NCBI RefSeq assembly: GCF_000454065.1
Contig: NZ_ATNE01000001.1
Location: 684,501-748,500, forward strand
From: Brevibacillus thermoruber 423
GTDB taxonomy: Bacteria > Bacillota > Bacilli > Brevibacillales > Brevibacillaceae
Length of the DNA stretch: 64,000 nucleotides
Direction of reading: 5' to 3'
The notes under the pieces: generated by a model
What the model was told of the DNA's origin: nothing
The model's input: only the letters and a program-made list of their open reading frames with translations
Database searches by the model: none
Position numbers and translations under genes: made by a program
Part shown: positions 1-8,552 of the stretch, one piece after another
Layout of the letters: every line of letters starts with the position of its first letter
How positions within the stretch are numbered: position 1 is the first letter of the stretch

Positions 1-212
1 GAGGCGATCGCCACCAGCGACGCTCCCGCCTCCCGGTAGCGCCACGTGTCCTTGCCCGGCCGGTCCCACTCAAAATCGTGACCGCCGTCGTGCTTGATCA
101 CGCCGACGCGCAGGCACGTCTGCTCCAGCAGCGGAATCAGTCGGGTCAACAGCGTTGTCTTGCCCGAATCGGAATAGCCTACCACCTGCAGCACCATCGG
201 TTTGTTCGCCAT
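1..212 (-). CDS. mobB: Molybdopterin-guanine dinucleotide biosynthesis adaptor MobB (C-terminus outside window)
   Basis: The visible N-terminal 70 residues begin MANKPMVLQVVGYSDSGKTT, which contains the P-loop GYSDSGKTT typical of MobB. The stretch KHDGGHDFEWDRPGKDTWRY that follows is also characteristic. MobB is a GTP-binding helper of MobA in converting molybdopterin to the guanine dinucleotide cofactor. The ATG lies three bases after the moeA stop, so the gene is co-transcribed with moeA. The rest of the gene runs off the left edge. Confidence 0.9.
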   Translation of the reverse strand, partial: MANKPMVLQVVGYSDSGKTTLLTRLIPLLEQTCLRVGVIKHDGGHDFEWDRPGKDTWRYREAGASLVAIA

Positions 213-215
213 GCG

Positions 216-1475
216 CTACGCCTCATCTCTCCAGTCCGGCGCGGCGTGGGGAATCACGTCGACGGTCTCTCCCGCCTGTTTGCCCCTGCCGCCTGCCGGG
301 ATGATCAGGAAGCATTCGCTTTTGCCCAGCGTCGCCAGGTTGCCCGCCTTGTCGTTGTGGTCGGGGACGACGTACAGCTTTCCCTCCCGCTCCGTTAGCC
401 GGCCGCGCAAATAGCGCGGGTAGGGACACGGTTTGTCGTAGGTCTCCGCCAGCGTGGCCCGGATGCGGCGCAGGCCCGCCTCCCGGTCTCCCTGCAGCCG
501 GCGCAGCACGGGACGGACGAACAGCTCGGCGCCGAGAAAACAGGCCCCCGGATTGCCCGACAGCGCACAGACCAGTTTGTCGCGGTACAGGAGGGCGGTT
601 GTCGGTCCGCCCGGCCGCATCGCGACCCGGTTGAACAGCAGGGTGACGTCCGGATCGTCCGCCAACGCAGCCATCACGTCGAAATCGCCGACCGACACCC
701 CGCCGCTCGTCACCAGCAGGTCAACCTCCTCCAGACATTTGGCCATGTGCCGCTTGGCCAGGGCCAGATCGTCCGGCAATCGTCCGTACAAAACAGGGAT
801 GCCGCCCGCCTCGGCGATCATGGCGGACAGCATCACCGCGTTGCTGTTGCGAATTTTCCCCGGCTCGAGCGGCTGGTCCACGTCCAGCAGTTCCGTGCCG
901 GTGGAAATCAACCCGACGCGCGGTCTGCGAACGACCGGAACCTGCGCGTAGCCAAACGTCGCCAACACCGCCAGGGTTCCCGCGTTGATCCGCGTTCCCG
1001 CTTGGGCCACGCACGTCCCGGCGGCGATTTCTTCTCCCCGGCGGGAGATGTTTTCCCCGGGGTGAAGCGCTCGTTTTACCCCGACCCACTCCAGCAGCTC
1101 GCCGGGCTGCTCCGTCTGTTCGAACATGATCACGGCATCGGCTCCCGGCGGCATCATCGCGCCAGTCATGATCCGGACAGCTGTTCCGGCCGTTACCGTC
1201 TGCCGGGGGATCTGTCCGGCCCCGACCGTTTCCAGCACCCGCAAGCGAACCGGCCGGTCAGGAGTGGCCCCGGCCGTATCCGCCGCTCTCACGGCAAACC
1301 CGTCCAGCGGCGAGCGGTCAAACGGCGGCATGTCGCACGTGGCGGCGAGATCCCGGGCCAACGTCCGCCCGTGCGCTTCGCCAATGCCGACCTGTTCTTC
1401 CTGAAGCGGCGTCAGGCCCGCCAACAGCCTGCGCAGCGCTTCCTCCACGCTGATGGTTTGTCGCTGAAAGTGCAT
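216..1475 (-). CDS. moeA: Molybdopterin molybdenumtransferase MoeA
   Basis: This 419-residue protein has the normal length for MoeA, which inserts molybdate into adenylylated molybdopterin. Family landmarks are visible: PFDRSPLDGFAVRAADT near residue 50, GAMMPPGADAVIMFEQTE near 105, and the MoCF-fold segments GLISTGTEL and TSGGVSVGDFD near residues 190-265. SGNPGACFLGAELFVRP lies in the C-terminal half. The start follows an AAGGAGG ribosome binding site. Upstream, between this gene and the DUF2294 gene, lies a leader with two copies of an unidentified motif and a terminator-like hairpin. The neighbours mobB, mobA and fdhD point to supply of cofactor for a formate dehydrogenase. Confidence 0.95.
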   Translation of the reverse strand: MHFQRQTISVEEALRRLLAGLTPLQEEQVGIGEAHGRTLARDLAATCDMPPFDRSPLDGFAVRAADTAGATPDRPVRLRVLETVGAGQIPRQTVTAGTAVRIMTGAMMPPGADAVIMFEQTEQPGELLEWVGVKRALHPGENISRRGEEIAAGTCVAQAGTRINAGTLAVLATFGYAQVPVVRRPRVGLISTGTELLDVDQPLEPGKIRNSNAVMLSAMIAEAGGIPVLYGRLPDDLALAKRHMAKCLEEVDLLVTSGGVSVGDFDVMAALADDPDVTLLFNRVAMRPGGPTTALLYRDKLVCALSGNPGACFLGAELFVRPVLRRLQGDREAGLRRIRATLAETYDKPCPYPRYLRGRLTEREGKLYVVPDHNDKAGNLATLGKSECFLIIPAGGRGKQAGETVDVIPHAAPDWRDEA

Positions 1476-1650
1476 CGTCTGTTCCTCCTTCTGCTTCGAA
1501 ACCCGTTCCCTGATGTCGCGCCGGTCAGCCGGCGTTTACGTCCGATTCCTTGCTGCGTCTCTTCGCGCATGTCCACGCTTTTTCACGTGCCCCCCGCCTT
1601 TTCCCTTGACGGCTCGTTGATCCCCCGTTTTCCGGCGCGCAGCGCAGGAC

Positions 1651-1806
1651 GAAAAAAAAAGACAACCCTCCCATGAACCAGTCCCTTCTCATCGGACAGA
1701 GAATGTCCACGGTGGTTGTCTCAGGCAGGGTCGCTACCAAGTCCCAACTACGCGCGTGTTTCGAATGCCGTCTTGTCTGCCCGGCAAACAGGGTCGCTGC
1801 TTCCTG
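1651..1806 (-). promoter_or_regulatory. moeA leader with two copies of an unidentified motif and a terminator-like hairpin
   Basis: On the minus strand the sequence AGCGACCCTG occurs twice, covering plus positions 1789-1800 and 1726-1738. The second copy is followed by GAGACAACCACCGTGG. A GACAACC...GGTTGTC pairing (1714-1720 with 1661-1667) then closes a long hairpin that runs directly into a T tract at 1652-1660. The same motif and the same kind of terminator precede the OFA transporter gene. This looks like an aptamer plus expression platform, but I do not recognise the class. It lacks the sequence I associate with the known Moco riboswitch. Confidence 0.45.
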
Positions 1807-1811
1807 CAGAC

Positions 1812-2177
1812 TCACGACTCGTTTTTAAACTTTTTCTCGATGTCTTGATCAAAGACGAAAATGGACATGCCAAAATCGCGTTCAATGTCAATATCGACGA
1901 ATAAATCGACGAAGTTTGCGCCCAGAAATGACTCCATCTCGACCGGCCGGTTTTTGCGGTACATGTCCTTTACCATTTCCGTACGGGCCGCGCGGAGCAT
2001 CTGTTTGCCTTCATCAGCCGTCGCAATGAACTTTTCCACCGGGGAAAGATTCCCCTCCATTTCGCAAATCGCCCAGTTTTTGCAAAACGTGGTCACGATC
2101 TTGCTGGGGCCTTTGCCCATGTGACGCTTGCGGAAAGCTCTGACCAAATTGCTGAACTCAGCTTCGTATTTATTCAT
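1812..2177 (-). CDS. DUF2294 (MpsC-like) domain protein
   Basis: This 121-residue protein begins MNKYEAEFSNLVRAFRKRHMGKGP and contains FCKNWAICEMEGNLSPVEK and a C-terminal DIDIERDFGMSIFVFDQDIE. That pattern fits the DUF2294 family, small cytosolic proteins that in my recollection often sit near formate dehydrogenase and bicarbonate-uptake genes. I chose the ATG eight bases after AAGGTGAC rather than an upstream GTG inside that ribosome binding site. Its exact function is unknown. It lies between the OFA transporter and moeA on the same strand, so it probably serves the formate/molybdenum system. Confidence 0.75.
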   Translation of the reverse strand: MNKYEAEFSNLVRAFRKRHMGKGPSKIVTTFCKNWAICEMEGNLSPVEKFIATADEGKQMLRAARTEMVKDMYRKNRPVEMESFLGANFVDLFVDIDIERDFGMSIFVFDQDIEKKFKNES

Positions 2178-2225
2178 CGAGGGTGTCACCTTTACAAAAT
2201 TCTCTTACTAAAACTTTACCACTGA

Positions 2226-3497
2226 TCAGCTTGCCAATTCAACAGAGTTTTCGTTCTGTTTCGCCTGCTCCCGCAATTTCTTGATATCCAGGCGGATGAT
2301 CAGCGAGATGGCCAGGGCGACGGCAAACATGGCGGCAAAGACGGTCATCGTGCCGGTGTAGCTGCCCGTGCTGTCGCGCACCCAGGCGGCGAAGATCGGC
2401 CCGGCCAGACCGGCCGCTGCCCATGCCGTCAGGATGTATCCGTGAATCGCGCCCATCTGCTTGGTGCCGAACAGGTCGGCGATATAGGCCGGAATGGACG
2501 CGAATCCGCCGCCGTAACAGGTCATGATGATGAACATCGCGCCCATGAACAGAGCCGGCACTGTCAGGTTGGGCAGCAGGAAGAACAGGACGAGCTGAAT
2601 CAGGAAAAACGCCGTGTAGGTGTTCGGACGGCCGATGTAGTCGGACAGGGACGCCCAGCCAATCCGGCCGGCCCCGTTGAACAGGCCGTTCAGGCCGACC
2701 ATCGTCGCGGCTGCCGCCGCGGACATGCCCACGATCTCCTGCGCCATCGGCGACGCGACCGAGATGACCGCGATGCCGCAGGTCACGTTGATGAACAGCA
2801 TCAGCCACAGCAGGTAGAAACGGCGGGTTTTCACCGCTTCGTTGGCCGTCAACTGGCACAGGTCTTTCTTGATCTGCTTGCCGCTTCCCTCTTCAGCCGA
2901 GTAGCCCTCCGGCACCCATCCCTGCGGCGGCGGGGAGAGGTATTGAGCGGACGCAAACATGACGACAAAATAGACGGCTCCCAGGATGAAGAAGGTATTG
3001 GCGATACCTACGCTTACGATCAGCGCCTGCATGATCGGACTTGCGATCAGCGAGGCGAAGCCAAAGCCCATGATGGCCAAACCGGTGGCCAGCCCGCGGC
3101 GGTCCGGGAACCATTTCACCAGCGTGGAAACGGGAGTGATGTAGCCGACCCCGAGACCGATGCCGCCCAACACGCCGTAGCAGAGGTACAGCAGCGGGAG
3201 GCTTTCCAAGTGGATGGCCAGACCGGACCCGGCGATCCCCAGACCGAAAAAGATGGACGAAAGAGTGCCCGATTTGCGGGGACCGTGTTTTTCCACGTAG
3301 TGGCCGAGGAACGCTGCCGACAGCCCCAGGAACAGGATCGCGATGCTGAACGTGAACTGCACCTCGGACAGCTCCCAGCCAAATTGGTTGATGATCGGCT
3401 TGGTGAATACGCTCCAGGCGTACACCGAACCGATGGAGAGGTGGATCCCCACCGCAGCCGCAGCGATCAGCCAGCGGTTCTTCACTTTTTCCTGCAT
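2226..3497 (-). CDS. OFA-family MFS transporter (oxalate/formate antiporter type)
   Basis: This 423-residue membrane protein has about twelve hydrophobic segments. It opens with NRWLIAAAAVGIHLSIGSVYAWSVF, the signature beginning of the OFA family (OxlT/YhjX). Other MFS landmarks include GLGVGYITPVSTLVKWFPDRRGLATGLAIMG and the central DYIGRPNTY loop. The family exchanges monocarboxylates or dicarboxylates such as formate and oxalate across the membrane. I start it at the ATG nine bases after AAAGGAG; a longer frame begins in the leader. The surrounding fdhD and molybdopterin genes suggest formate as a substrate, which is an inference. Confidence 0.85.
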   Translation of the reverse strand: MQEKVKNRWLIAAAAVGIHLSIGSVYAWSVFTKPIINQFGWELSEVQFTFSIAILFLGLSAAFLGHYVEKHGPRKSGTLSSIFFGLGIAGSGLAIHLESLPLLYLCYGVLGGIGLGVGYITPVSTLVKWFPDRRGLATGLAIMGFGFASLIASPIMQALIVSVGIANTFFILGAVYFVVMFASAQYLSPPPQGWVPEGYSAEEGSGKQIKKDLCQLTANEAVKTRRFYLLWLMLFINVTCGIAVISVASPMAQEIVGMSAAAAATMVGLNGLFNGAGRIGWASLSDYIGRPNTYTAFFLIQLVLFFLLPNLTVPALFMGAMFIIMTCYGGGFASIPAYIADLFGTKQMGAIHGYILTAWAAAGLAGPIFAAWVRDSTGSYTGTMTVFAAMFAVALAISLIIRLDIKKLREQAKQNENSVELAS

Positions 3498-3561
3498 GTG
3501 ATTCATCTCCTTTGAAGGGTTTAAAGAGCGTCCGCAAACGCGAACAGGCTCTTGCATAAAG

Positions 3562-3690
3562 AAAAACTGCCGCATCCATCCGGTTCTCCTCGTCGTCCAC
3601 GCTTTGGCCCCGAGGAGGGAACAGATGAAACACGGCAGTTAATCATCAGCAGGGTCGCTACTTCAGCATCAACAGCAAGTGTTTGCTATT
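3562..3690 (-). promoter_or_regulatory. Leader of the OFA transporter gene: third copy of the unidentified motif plus terminator
   Basis: On the minus strand GAAGTAGCGACCCTGCTGAT (covering 3650-3661) repeats the motif seen twice in front of moeA. It is followed by AACTGCCGTG, which can pair with CGGCAGTT to form a hairpin that ends in a T tract (plus 3562-3572 with 3633-3640). Another pairing, CTCCTCG with CGAGGAG, lies inside the loop. The arrangement of motif, alternative pairing and terminator resembles a transcription-attenuating riboswitch. Confidence 0.45.
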
Positions 3691-3778
3691 CACTTCCGGC
3701 AGTGTCACAAATAAACCGGCGACAGGTGCGCTATCCCGTGTCTATTAGTGAACTGTTGCAAGTAAAGGTGAATTTTTT

Positions 3779-3817
3779 GTGACAACTAAAACCTCACATA
3801 GTATACTATCATGTGAG
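3779..3817 (+). promoter_or_regulatory. fdhD promoter with overlapping inverted repeat
   Basis: GTGACA at 3779-3784 and TATACT at 3802-3807 are separated by 17 bases, a good vegetative promoter spacing. An inverted repeat CTCACAT...ATGTGAG (3793-3799 and 3811-3817) straddles the -10 box, so a bound dimeric regulator would block or modulate this promoter. The regulator is not identifiable from the site alone. Confidence 0.5.
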
Positions 3818-3885
3818 CGCTTACTCGACAATACATTACTTTCAAAATTTTTTTACACCCCGTATGAAACGGCAAGGAGGCTTCT

Positions 3886-4689
3886 ATGTCAAACCTGATG
3901 CGCACGATCAGACGGCCGGTGCTGAAGATCGGGCAGGACCGGCTCGCCCGGGAAGACGACGAGATCGTTACGGAATACCCGCTGACGATTTTTCTCAACG
4001 ACGAAGAGTTTGCCACGATCGTCTGCACCCCCGCCGACCTGGAGGAAATGGTCGTCGGCTTTCTCGCCGCCGAGGGGGCGATCCGGCAATACGCGGACAT
4101 CAAGCAGATGTCCATTGACGAAAGCCGCGGATTTGCCTACGTGGATCTGCATCAGCAAACCGGGCTGTCGCAAAGCTTTTACTCGAAGCGGCGGATCACG
4201 TCCTGCTGCGGGAAAAGCCGGCAGTCGTTCTACTTTTTCAGCGATGCGCGAACCGCGAAACCGGTGGCGGGCAAAGTCACCGTCACGCCGGAGCAGGTGT
4301 TCCGCTTGATGGACGAGCTGCAGGCGTCGTCCGACATCCACCGCAGCACGGGCGGCGTGCACAACGCCGCGCTGTGCACGCCGGAGCGGACGCTGCTCCG
4401 ATACTCCGACATCGGCCGGCACAACGCGCTGGACAAAATCTACGGATACTGTCTGCGGGAAAACCTGCCGACGGAGGACAAAATCCTCGTGTTCAGCGGC
4501 CGCATCTCCTCCGAGGTGCTGCTCAAGGCGGCCAAGATCGGCGCCGGCATCATCCTCTCCAAATCGGCGCCCACCGACCTGGCGCTGCAGTTGGCAGAGG
4601 AGCTGAACATCACTGCCGTCGGCTTCGTCCGCCACGGCAAGATGAACGTGTACACGCATGCGGAGCGGATCGCTGCTGGCGATGAATGA
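3886..4689 (+). CDS. fdhD: Formate dehydrogenase accessory sulfurtransferase FdhD
   Basis: This 267-residue protein matches FdhD, which transfers sulfur from a cysteine desulfurase to the molybdopterin of formate dehydrogenase. Visible landmarks are EYPLTIFLNDEEFATIVCTPADLEEMVVGFLAAEG at residues 28-60, ITSCCGKS near 105, STGGVHNAALC near 152 and YSDIGRHNALDKIYG near 175. The sulfur-carrying site here is a Cys-Cys pair, not the CxxC of the Escherichia coli protein. The gene is monocistronic between its own promoter and a strong terminator. Start: AAGGAGG, six bases, ATG. Confidence 0.95.
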   Translation: MSNLMRTIRRPVLKIGQDRLAREDDEIVTEYPLTIFLNDEEFATIVCTPADLEEMVVGFLAAEGAIRQYADIKQMSIDESRGFAYVDLHQQTGLSQSFYSKRRITSCCGKSRQSFYFFSDARTAKPVAGKVTVTPEQVFRLMDELQASSDIHRSTGGVHNAALCTPERTLLRYSDIGRHNALDKIYGYCLRENLPTEDKILVFSGRISSEVLLKAAKIGAGIILSKSAPTDLALQLAEELNITAVGFVRHGKMNVYTHAERIAAGDE

Positions 4690-4690
4690 A

Positions 4691-4716
4691 GAAAACCCCG
4701 GCCTTGCCGGGGTTTT
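4691..4716. terminator. Bidirectional terminator between fdhD and mobA
   Basis: A near-perfect hairpin, AAAACCCCGGC with GCCGGGGTTTT, sits between the convergent fdhD and mobA genes. A or T runs on each side let it serve both strands. Confidence 0.85.
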
Positions 4717-4722
4717 CACGTG

Positions 4723-5352
4723 TCACGTCGGCTTCCGCCCCGCTTCCCGCGCGTGCTGTTCCGCGAGGGCCTTCCGGTATTCTTCCGGTGTGTTGGCGTT
4801 GTAGGCGGCCAAGTCGTCCAGGAGACCGGCCGGCGTCTCTGCGATCCGCAGCCGCTCCAGCACCTCCATCAGCCGATGACGGCCTGCCCGCAGCGCTTCT
4901 TCCCACATCGGCTGCGTCCTCCGGTGATACAGCGCAAACAGCGGATGAAGACGGCCGTCCGTTCGCACCGCCACGACATCCCACTCCTCCGTTCGCTGCG
5001 CATGGGCGAGCAGGCGGCCGATCTGCTCCCGGTCGGCAAAGGGCAGGTCGCAGGAGAGGACGAGCAGCGCTTCTTCCCGGCGCACGCGAAACGCCGTCAC
5101 GATTCCGCTGATCGGACCGGCGGACGGCACCAGGTCACCGGTCACGCTTACCCCTGAAAGCCCGGTCACTTCCCCCGGCAGCCGGTCGGGGGCGTTGGAG
5201 ACGATCAGACAGGGCAGGTTCAGCGCCGTCACTTCGCTGACCACGTGTCCGATCAGCGTGCCCCCTTTCCAGCCCAGCAGTTCTTTGGGCCGCCCCATCC
5301 GGCTGCTGCGGCCTCCCGCCAGCACCACCCCGCCGATTGTCAACACACCCAT
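4723..5352 (-). CDS. mobA: Molybdenum cofactor guanylyltransferase MobA
   Basis: This 209-residue protein has the nucleotidyltransferase signature VVLAGGRSSRMGRPKELLGW at its N-terminus and the metal-binding SCDLPF near residue 100. RLHPLFALYHR lies further on. MobA links GMP to molybdopterin. I selected the ATG at 5352, preceded by AGGGGAG at eight bases, over an upstream GTG that overlaps the ribosome binding site. Some xanthine-dehydrogenase cytidylyltransferases look similar, but the mobB, moeA and fdhD neighbours favour MobA. Confidence 0.88.
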   Translation of the reverse strand: MGVLTIGGVVLAGGRSSRMGRPKELLGWKGGTLIGHVVSEVTALNLPCLIVSNAPDRLPGEVTGLSGVSVTGDLVPSAGPISGIVTAFRVRREEALLVLSCDLPFADREQIGRLLAHAQRTEEWDVVAVRTDGRLHPLFALYHRRTQPMWEEALRAGRHRLMEVLERLRIAETPAGLLDDLAAYNANTPEEYRKALAEQHAREAGRKPT

Positions 5353-5480
5353 ATCCACCACTCCCCTCACCTTAAAAGTTATATTCTAATATGAACCGAG
5401 GGTAAAAAAAACTCTAAATTTCTGACTTTTTTGTTCGATAATACCAGTAGCCTTGCAAAAGAGAGGGGAAATCGTTCACC

Positions 5481-7181
5481 GTGAACATCGTCAGGAAACT
5501 TTCGCTCGGAAGCAAATTAAACCTGCTGTTTCTCACCGTTCTTTTGCTCCTGTCCTGTACGATCCTAGTCGTGGCACAGCGGCAGTTGGAATCGGGCATC
5601 AAGTCGGCTGCCCTGGAAAAGGCCAAAGGCGACCTGGCCCTGGGGTACGCCTACCTGGAGGCGAAGCACCCCGGAGAATGGTCGGTCCGCGACGGCGTGC
5701 TGTACAAAGGGGAGACGAAAATCAACGGAAACGACGCACTTGTGGATGAAATCGGCCGGTTGACCGGCGGTGACACGGTCACCATTTTTCTCGGCGACAC
5801 CCGGGTGGCGACCAACGTGATCAAAGACGGCCAGCGCGCCATCGGCACCAAAGTGTCGGACGCGGTGGCCCAGACAGTCCTGAAACAGGGGCAGATTTTC
5901 CTCGGCGAAGCCAACGTGGTCGGCCGGCAGTACCAGGCCGCTTACCAGCCGATCAAGGACGGCCGCGGCCAGATCATCGGCATCTGGTACGTGGGGGCGT
6001 CCCAATCGCTGATCGATGCCGTCCAAAGCCGCTTTATGACCTACTTTTCCGGCACGCTCCTGGCCGGATTCGCCGTCGCGCTGCTCGCCGTTTTCCTGTT
6101 CGTCCGCCATCTGAAGAAACGGCTGGTCCGGATCGGCGACGCGTTGGAACACGCCGGCCGCGGCGATTTTTCCCGGACCGTCTCCGACGACTCCCTTGAC
6201 GAGGTGGGCCGCATCGCCGCCTCCTGCAACGCGATGTGCAGCAGCCTGAAAGAACTGGCCGATCAGCTCTCCCGCACCGCGCTCCACGTCTCTTCGGCCG
6301 CGGACAACCTCTCTTCCAGCGCGGAACAGATCACCCAGGCGACCCAGCACATTGCCGAAAATATCACCGAGGTAGCCGCCGGGGCGGACCACCAGCTTCA
6401 CCAGGTGGAGAGCAGCCTGCAGACGATGGAGGAAATCGCCGCCAACGCCCGCAGCATCGCCTCCCACGTCCAGGACGTCTCGCGTGTGGCCGACGCGACC
6501 GCCGAGCAGACACGGGAGGGAGACAGGGCGATCCGGCAGGCCGTCGACCAGATGAACAGCATCTACGAGACGATGAACCGCCTGGCGCTGGCGATCCAGG
6601 AACTGGGGCAGCGCTCACGCTCCATCGGCCAGATCACCGAGGTCATCACCGCCCTGGCCGAGCAGACCAATCTGCTCGCCTTGAACGCCGCCATCGAAGC
6701 GGCGCGGGCGGGCGAACACGGACGCGGCTTTGCCGTGGTGGCGGACGAGGTGCGAAAACTGGCGGAACAGTCGGCGGAAGCCACACAGCAGATCGCCGCG
6801 CTCATCGACAGCATCCGGCGGGAATCCGAAGCAGCCGTGGACGCGATGGCGGTCGGCAGCGCGGAAGTCTCGGAAGGCATCCGCGTGATGCACGATGCAG
6901 GCGTCTCGTTTGAACAGATCCAGCAGTCAATCCGCACCCTGACGGCCGACATCCAGCAGGTAACCGCAGCCGCTCAACAGATGTCGTCTTCCTCGGAACA
7001 GGTGGCGAAGGCGGTGTCCGGCATCGCGTCGATCGCGTCGGAATCGGCGGCCAAGGCGCAAAACGTCTCCGCCTCGTCGGAAGAACAGCTCGCGTCCATC
7101 CAGGAAGTCGCCCGGTCCGCCCAGACACTGGCGAAGATGGCCGAAGAGCTGCAAAGCCTGACCGACCGCTTTCGGACCTGA
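5481..7181 (+). CDS. Methyl-accepting chemotaxis protein with extracytoplasmic Cache domain
   Basis: This 566-residue receptor has a first membrane helix at about residues 12-32 and a single-Cache sensor domain at about 33-185. A second helix follows near 187-208, then a HAMP linker ([13 protein letters not shown]). The signalling hairpin tip is near residues 385-430, with [20 protein letters not shown] and [20 protein letters not shown]. It would sense an external small molecule and control CheA. The start is a GTG at 5481 with AGAGGGG some distance upstream. No chemotaxis genes adjoin it, so the ligand is unknown. Confidence 0.93.
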   Translation: MNIVRKLSLGSKLNLLFLTVLLLLSCTILVVAQRQLESGIKSAALEKAKGDLALGYAYLEAKHPGEWSVRDGVLYKGETKINGNDALVDEIGRLTGGDTVTIFLGDTRVATNVIKDGQRAIGTKVSDAVAQTVLKQGQIFLGEANVVGRQYQAAYQPIKDGRGQIIGIWYVGASQSLIDAVQSRFMTYFSGTLLAGFAVALLAVFLFVRHLKKRLVRIGDALEHAGRGDFSRTVSDDSLDEVGRIAASCNAMCSSLKELADQLSRTALHVSSAADNLSSSAEQITQATQHIAENITEVAAGADHQLHQVESSLQTMEEIAANARSIASHVQDVSRVADATAEQTREGDRAIRQAVDQMNSIYETMNRLALAIQELGQRSRSIGQITEVITALAEQTNLLALNAAIEAARAGEHGRGFAVVADEVRKLAEQSAEATQQIAALIDSIRRESEAAVDAMAVGSAEVSEGIRVMHDAGVSFEQIQQSIRTLTADIQQVTAAAQQMSSSSEQVAKAVSGIASIASESAAKAQNVSASSEEQLASIQEVARSAQTLAKMAEELQSLTDRFRT

Positions 7182-7393
7182 CCCTCCTCTCGCCCCCGGC
7201 CAATGTCCGGCGATTATTTTGGAATATTCCCAAAATGGAGAGGGGTTGTCCCCCGCTCAACCGAATGGGTACAGGAACGCTGCTGCGCAATTTTTCCACG
7301 TGGAGACGTTGAACTGTTCGGATGCAAACGGGTGTTACAGCCGTCCGGAAATGTCGCTTCAGCCGGTTGGGCCGCGCGCGGGAGGGGAGAGGC

Positions 7394-7618
7394 GTGAGCG
7401 TTTGGCGCAAGTTCCCTGCCATCGCCCAGCAGGTGGCAGAGGCCATCTCGGCGTCGGAGCTGCAGATCGAAACGAAGATCGTCGGCGACAGGATGACGAT
7501 CATCGCCGGTACCGGCACGTACGATGAAGCACACGGCAGGCATCACGGACATCGGCCGCGCGATCAAGCTGTACGACCGGGTCCGGTCGGACGTGAAAAG
7601 CTGGCCGCAATCGTGTCA
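7394..7618 (+). pseudogene. Possible small gene with a frameshift, unidentified
   Basis: A GTG preceded by AGGGGAG opens a frame reading VSVWRKFPAIAQQVAEAISA and continuing to TGTYDEAH. From about 7524 the neighbouring frame reads MKHTAGITDIGRAIKLYDRV. The two together resemble one interrupted short protein, but I recognise no family. The remaining sequence between 7182 and 7940 shows no convincing gene. Confidence 0.25.
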
Positions 7619-7628
7619 CGCAAAAAAA

Positions 7629-7660
7629 GAAGCTCGGGTGGACAGCCCGGGCTTCCGTTT
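7629..7660 (+). terminator. Rho-independent terminator
   Basis: GAAGCTCGGG pairs with CCCGGGCTTC (one wobble) and is followed by CGTTTTG. It closes whatever is transcribed from the doubtful small gene or the upstream chemoreceptor gene. Confidence 0.6.
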
Positions 7661-7939
7661 TGGGTCCGCGTTTGCCAACAGGAAGAGCAGCCTGGGGAAG
7701 AATCAGCCCCTGTACCGATAACGTGAAATCACGGTGTTCCGGCCGTCTTTTTCCCAAGCCTTCCCGGCTTCTTTTTTCGCATTGTGACCGCCCTCATCCG
7801 CGGCTGCCGTTGATGGCAAGCTGACCGTACCTGGTCGCTTGTTTGCCGGAGTTGGCTTCGCTCCCGCCCGCTGCGGGGAGGATCGAGTGAAGAAATGGGT
7901 TCATGTGGAAAAAAGTCCCTGTTGATTTTCTGAAAGGCA

Positions 7940-7992
7940 TTGACAAAACAGGACTCTTGTTTATAATAAGTATTAAACAATAATAATTCTAA
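7940..7992 (+). promoter_or_regulatory. dps promoter with PerR-like box
   Basis: TTGACA (7940-7945) and TATAAT (7962-7967) with 16 bases between them form a near-consensus sigma-A promoter. Just downstream, 7978-7992 on the minus strand reads TTAGAATTATTATTG. It matches the Bacillus PerR consensus TTATAATNATTATAA at 11 of 14 defined positions, so peroxide-responsive control of dps is likely. Confidence 0.6.
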
Positions 7993-8010
7993 TTAAGGAG
8001 CGGATAAACC

Positions 8011-8448
8011 ATGACGAATCAGGTTCACAGCGTGTTGAACAAACAAATTGCCAACTGGACCGTCCTGCACATGAAACTGCACAACTACCACTGGAACGTG
8101 AAAGGCCCCCATTTTTTCACGCTGCACGCCAAATTTGACGAGCTCTACAACGAAGCGGCCGCCCGCATCGACGAACTGGCCGAACGCGTCCTGTCGCTGA
8201 ACGGCCAACCGATCGCCACGCTGGGTGAATGTCTGCGGGACGCCAGCGTCGAGGAGGCATCCGGCATCGAAACGACCGAACAGATGGTCGAGACCCTGAT
8301 CGACGATTTCCAGACGCTGGTCGACGAACTGAAGGACGGCATCAAAACGGCCGAACAAGCGGACGATGAAGCGACCGCCGACATGCTGCTCTCCATCCGC
8401 AGCAGTCTGGAAAAACACGTCTGGATGCTGAAAGCCTTTCTGCGCTAA
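8011..8448 (+). CDS. dps: Dps/MrgA family ferritin-like DNA-protecting protein
   Basis: This 145-residue protein has the usual Dps length and motifs. It contains LHNYHWNVKGPHFFTLHAKF (ferroxidase histidines near residues 27-40) and FDELYNEAAARIDELAERVL (ferroxidase acidic residues). Dps forms a dodecameric shell that oxidises iron with hydrogen peroxide, stores the ferric core and shields DNA. The promoter carries a PerR-like box, consistent with peroxide induction. A strong terminator follows, so it is monocistronic. Start: AAGGAG at nine bases. Confidence 0.95.
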   Translation: MTNQVHSVLNKQIANWTVLHMKLHNYHWNVKGPHFFTLHAKFDELYNEAAARIDELAERVLSLNGQPIATLGECLRDASVEEASGIETTEQMVETLIDDFQTLVDELKDGIKTAEQADDEATADMLLSIRSSLEKHVWMLKAFLR

Positions 8449-8503
8449 CCTCCAGCCATCCGGCCGCTTCCCGAACCGCTGCTCCCCGACACCGTCCATG
8501 CAC

Positions 8504-8540
8504 AAAAGGGCGTCCGTGCTTGCCGCACGACGCCCTTTTT
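8504..8540. terminator. Terminator between dps and the Rok-like gene
   Basis: AAAAGGGCGTC pairs with GACGCCCTTTTT around a short loop. The genes on either side converge, and the hairpin can end both transcripts. Confidence 0.8.
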
Positions 8541-8552
8541 GCGGCTTTTTTT

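Noticed and set aside
1651..1806. Known Moco riboswitch before moeA
   Set aside because: The sequence lacks the conserved Moco-RNA segments I can recall, and the shared motif is also found before a transporter gene, so I left the class open.
1525..1815. Minus-strand frame overlapping the moeA leader
   Set aside because: It reads through the terminator hairpin and repeated motif and has no family features.
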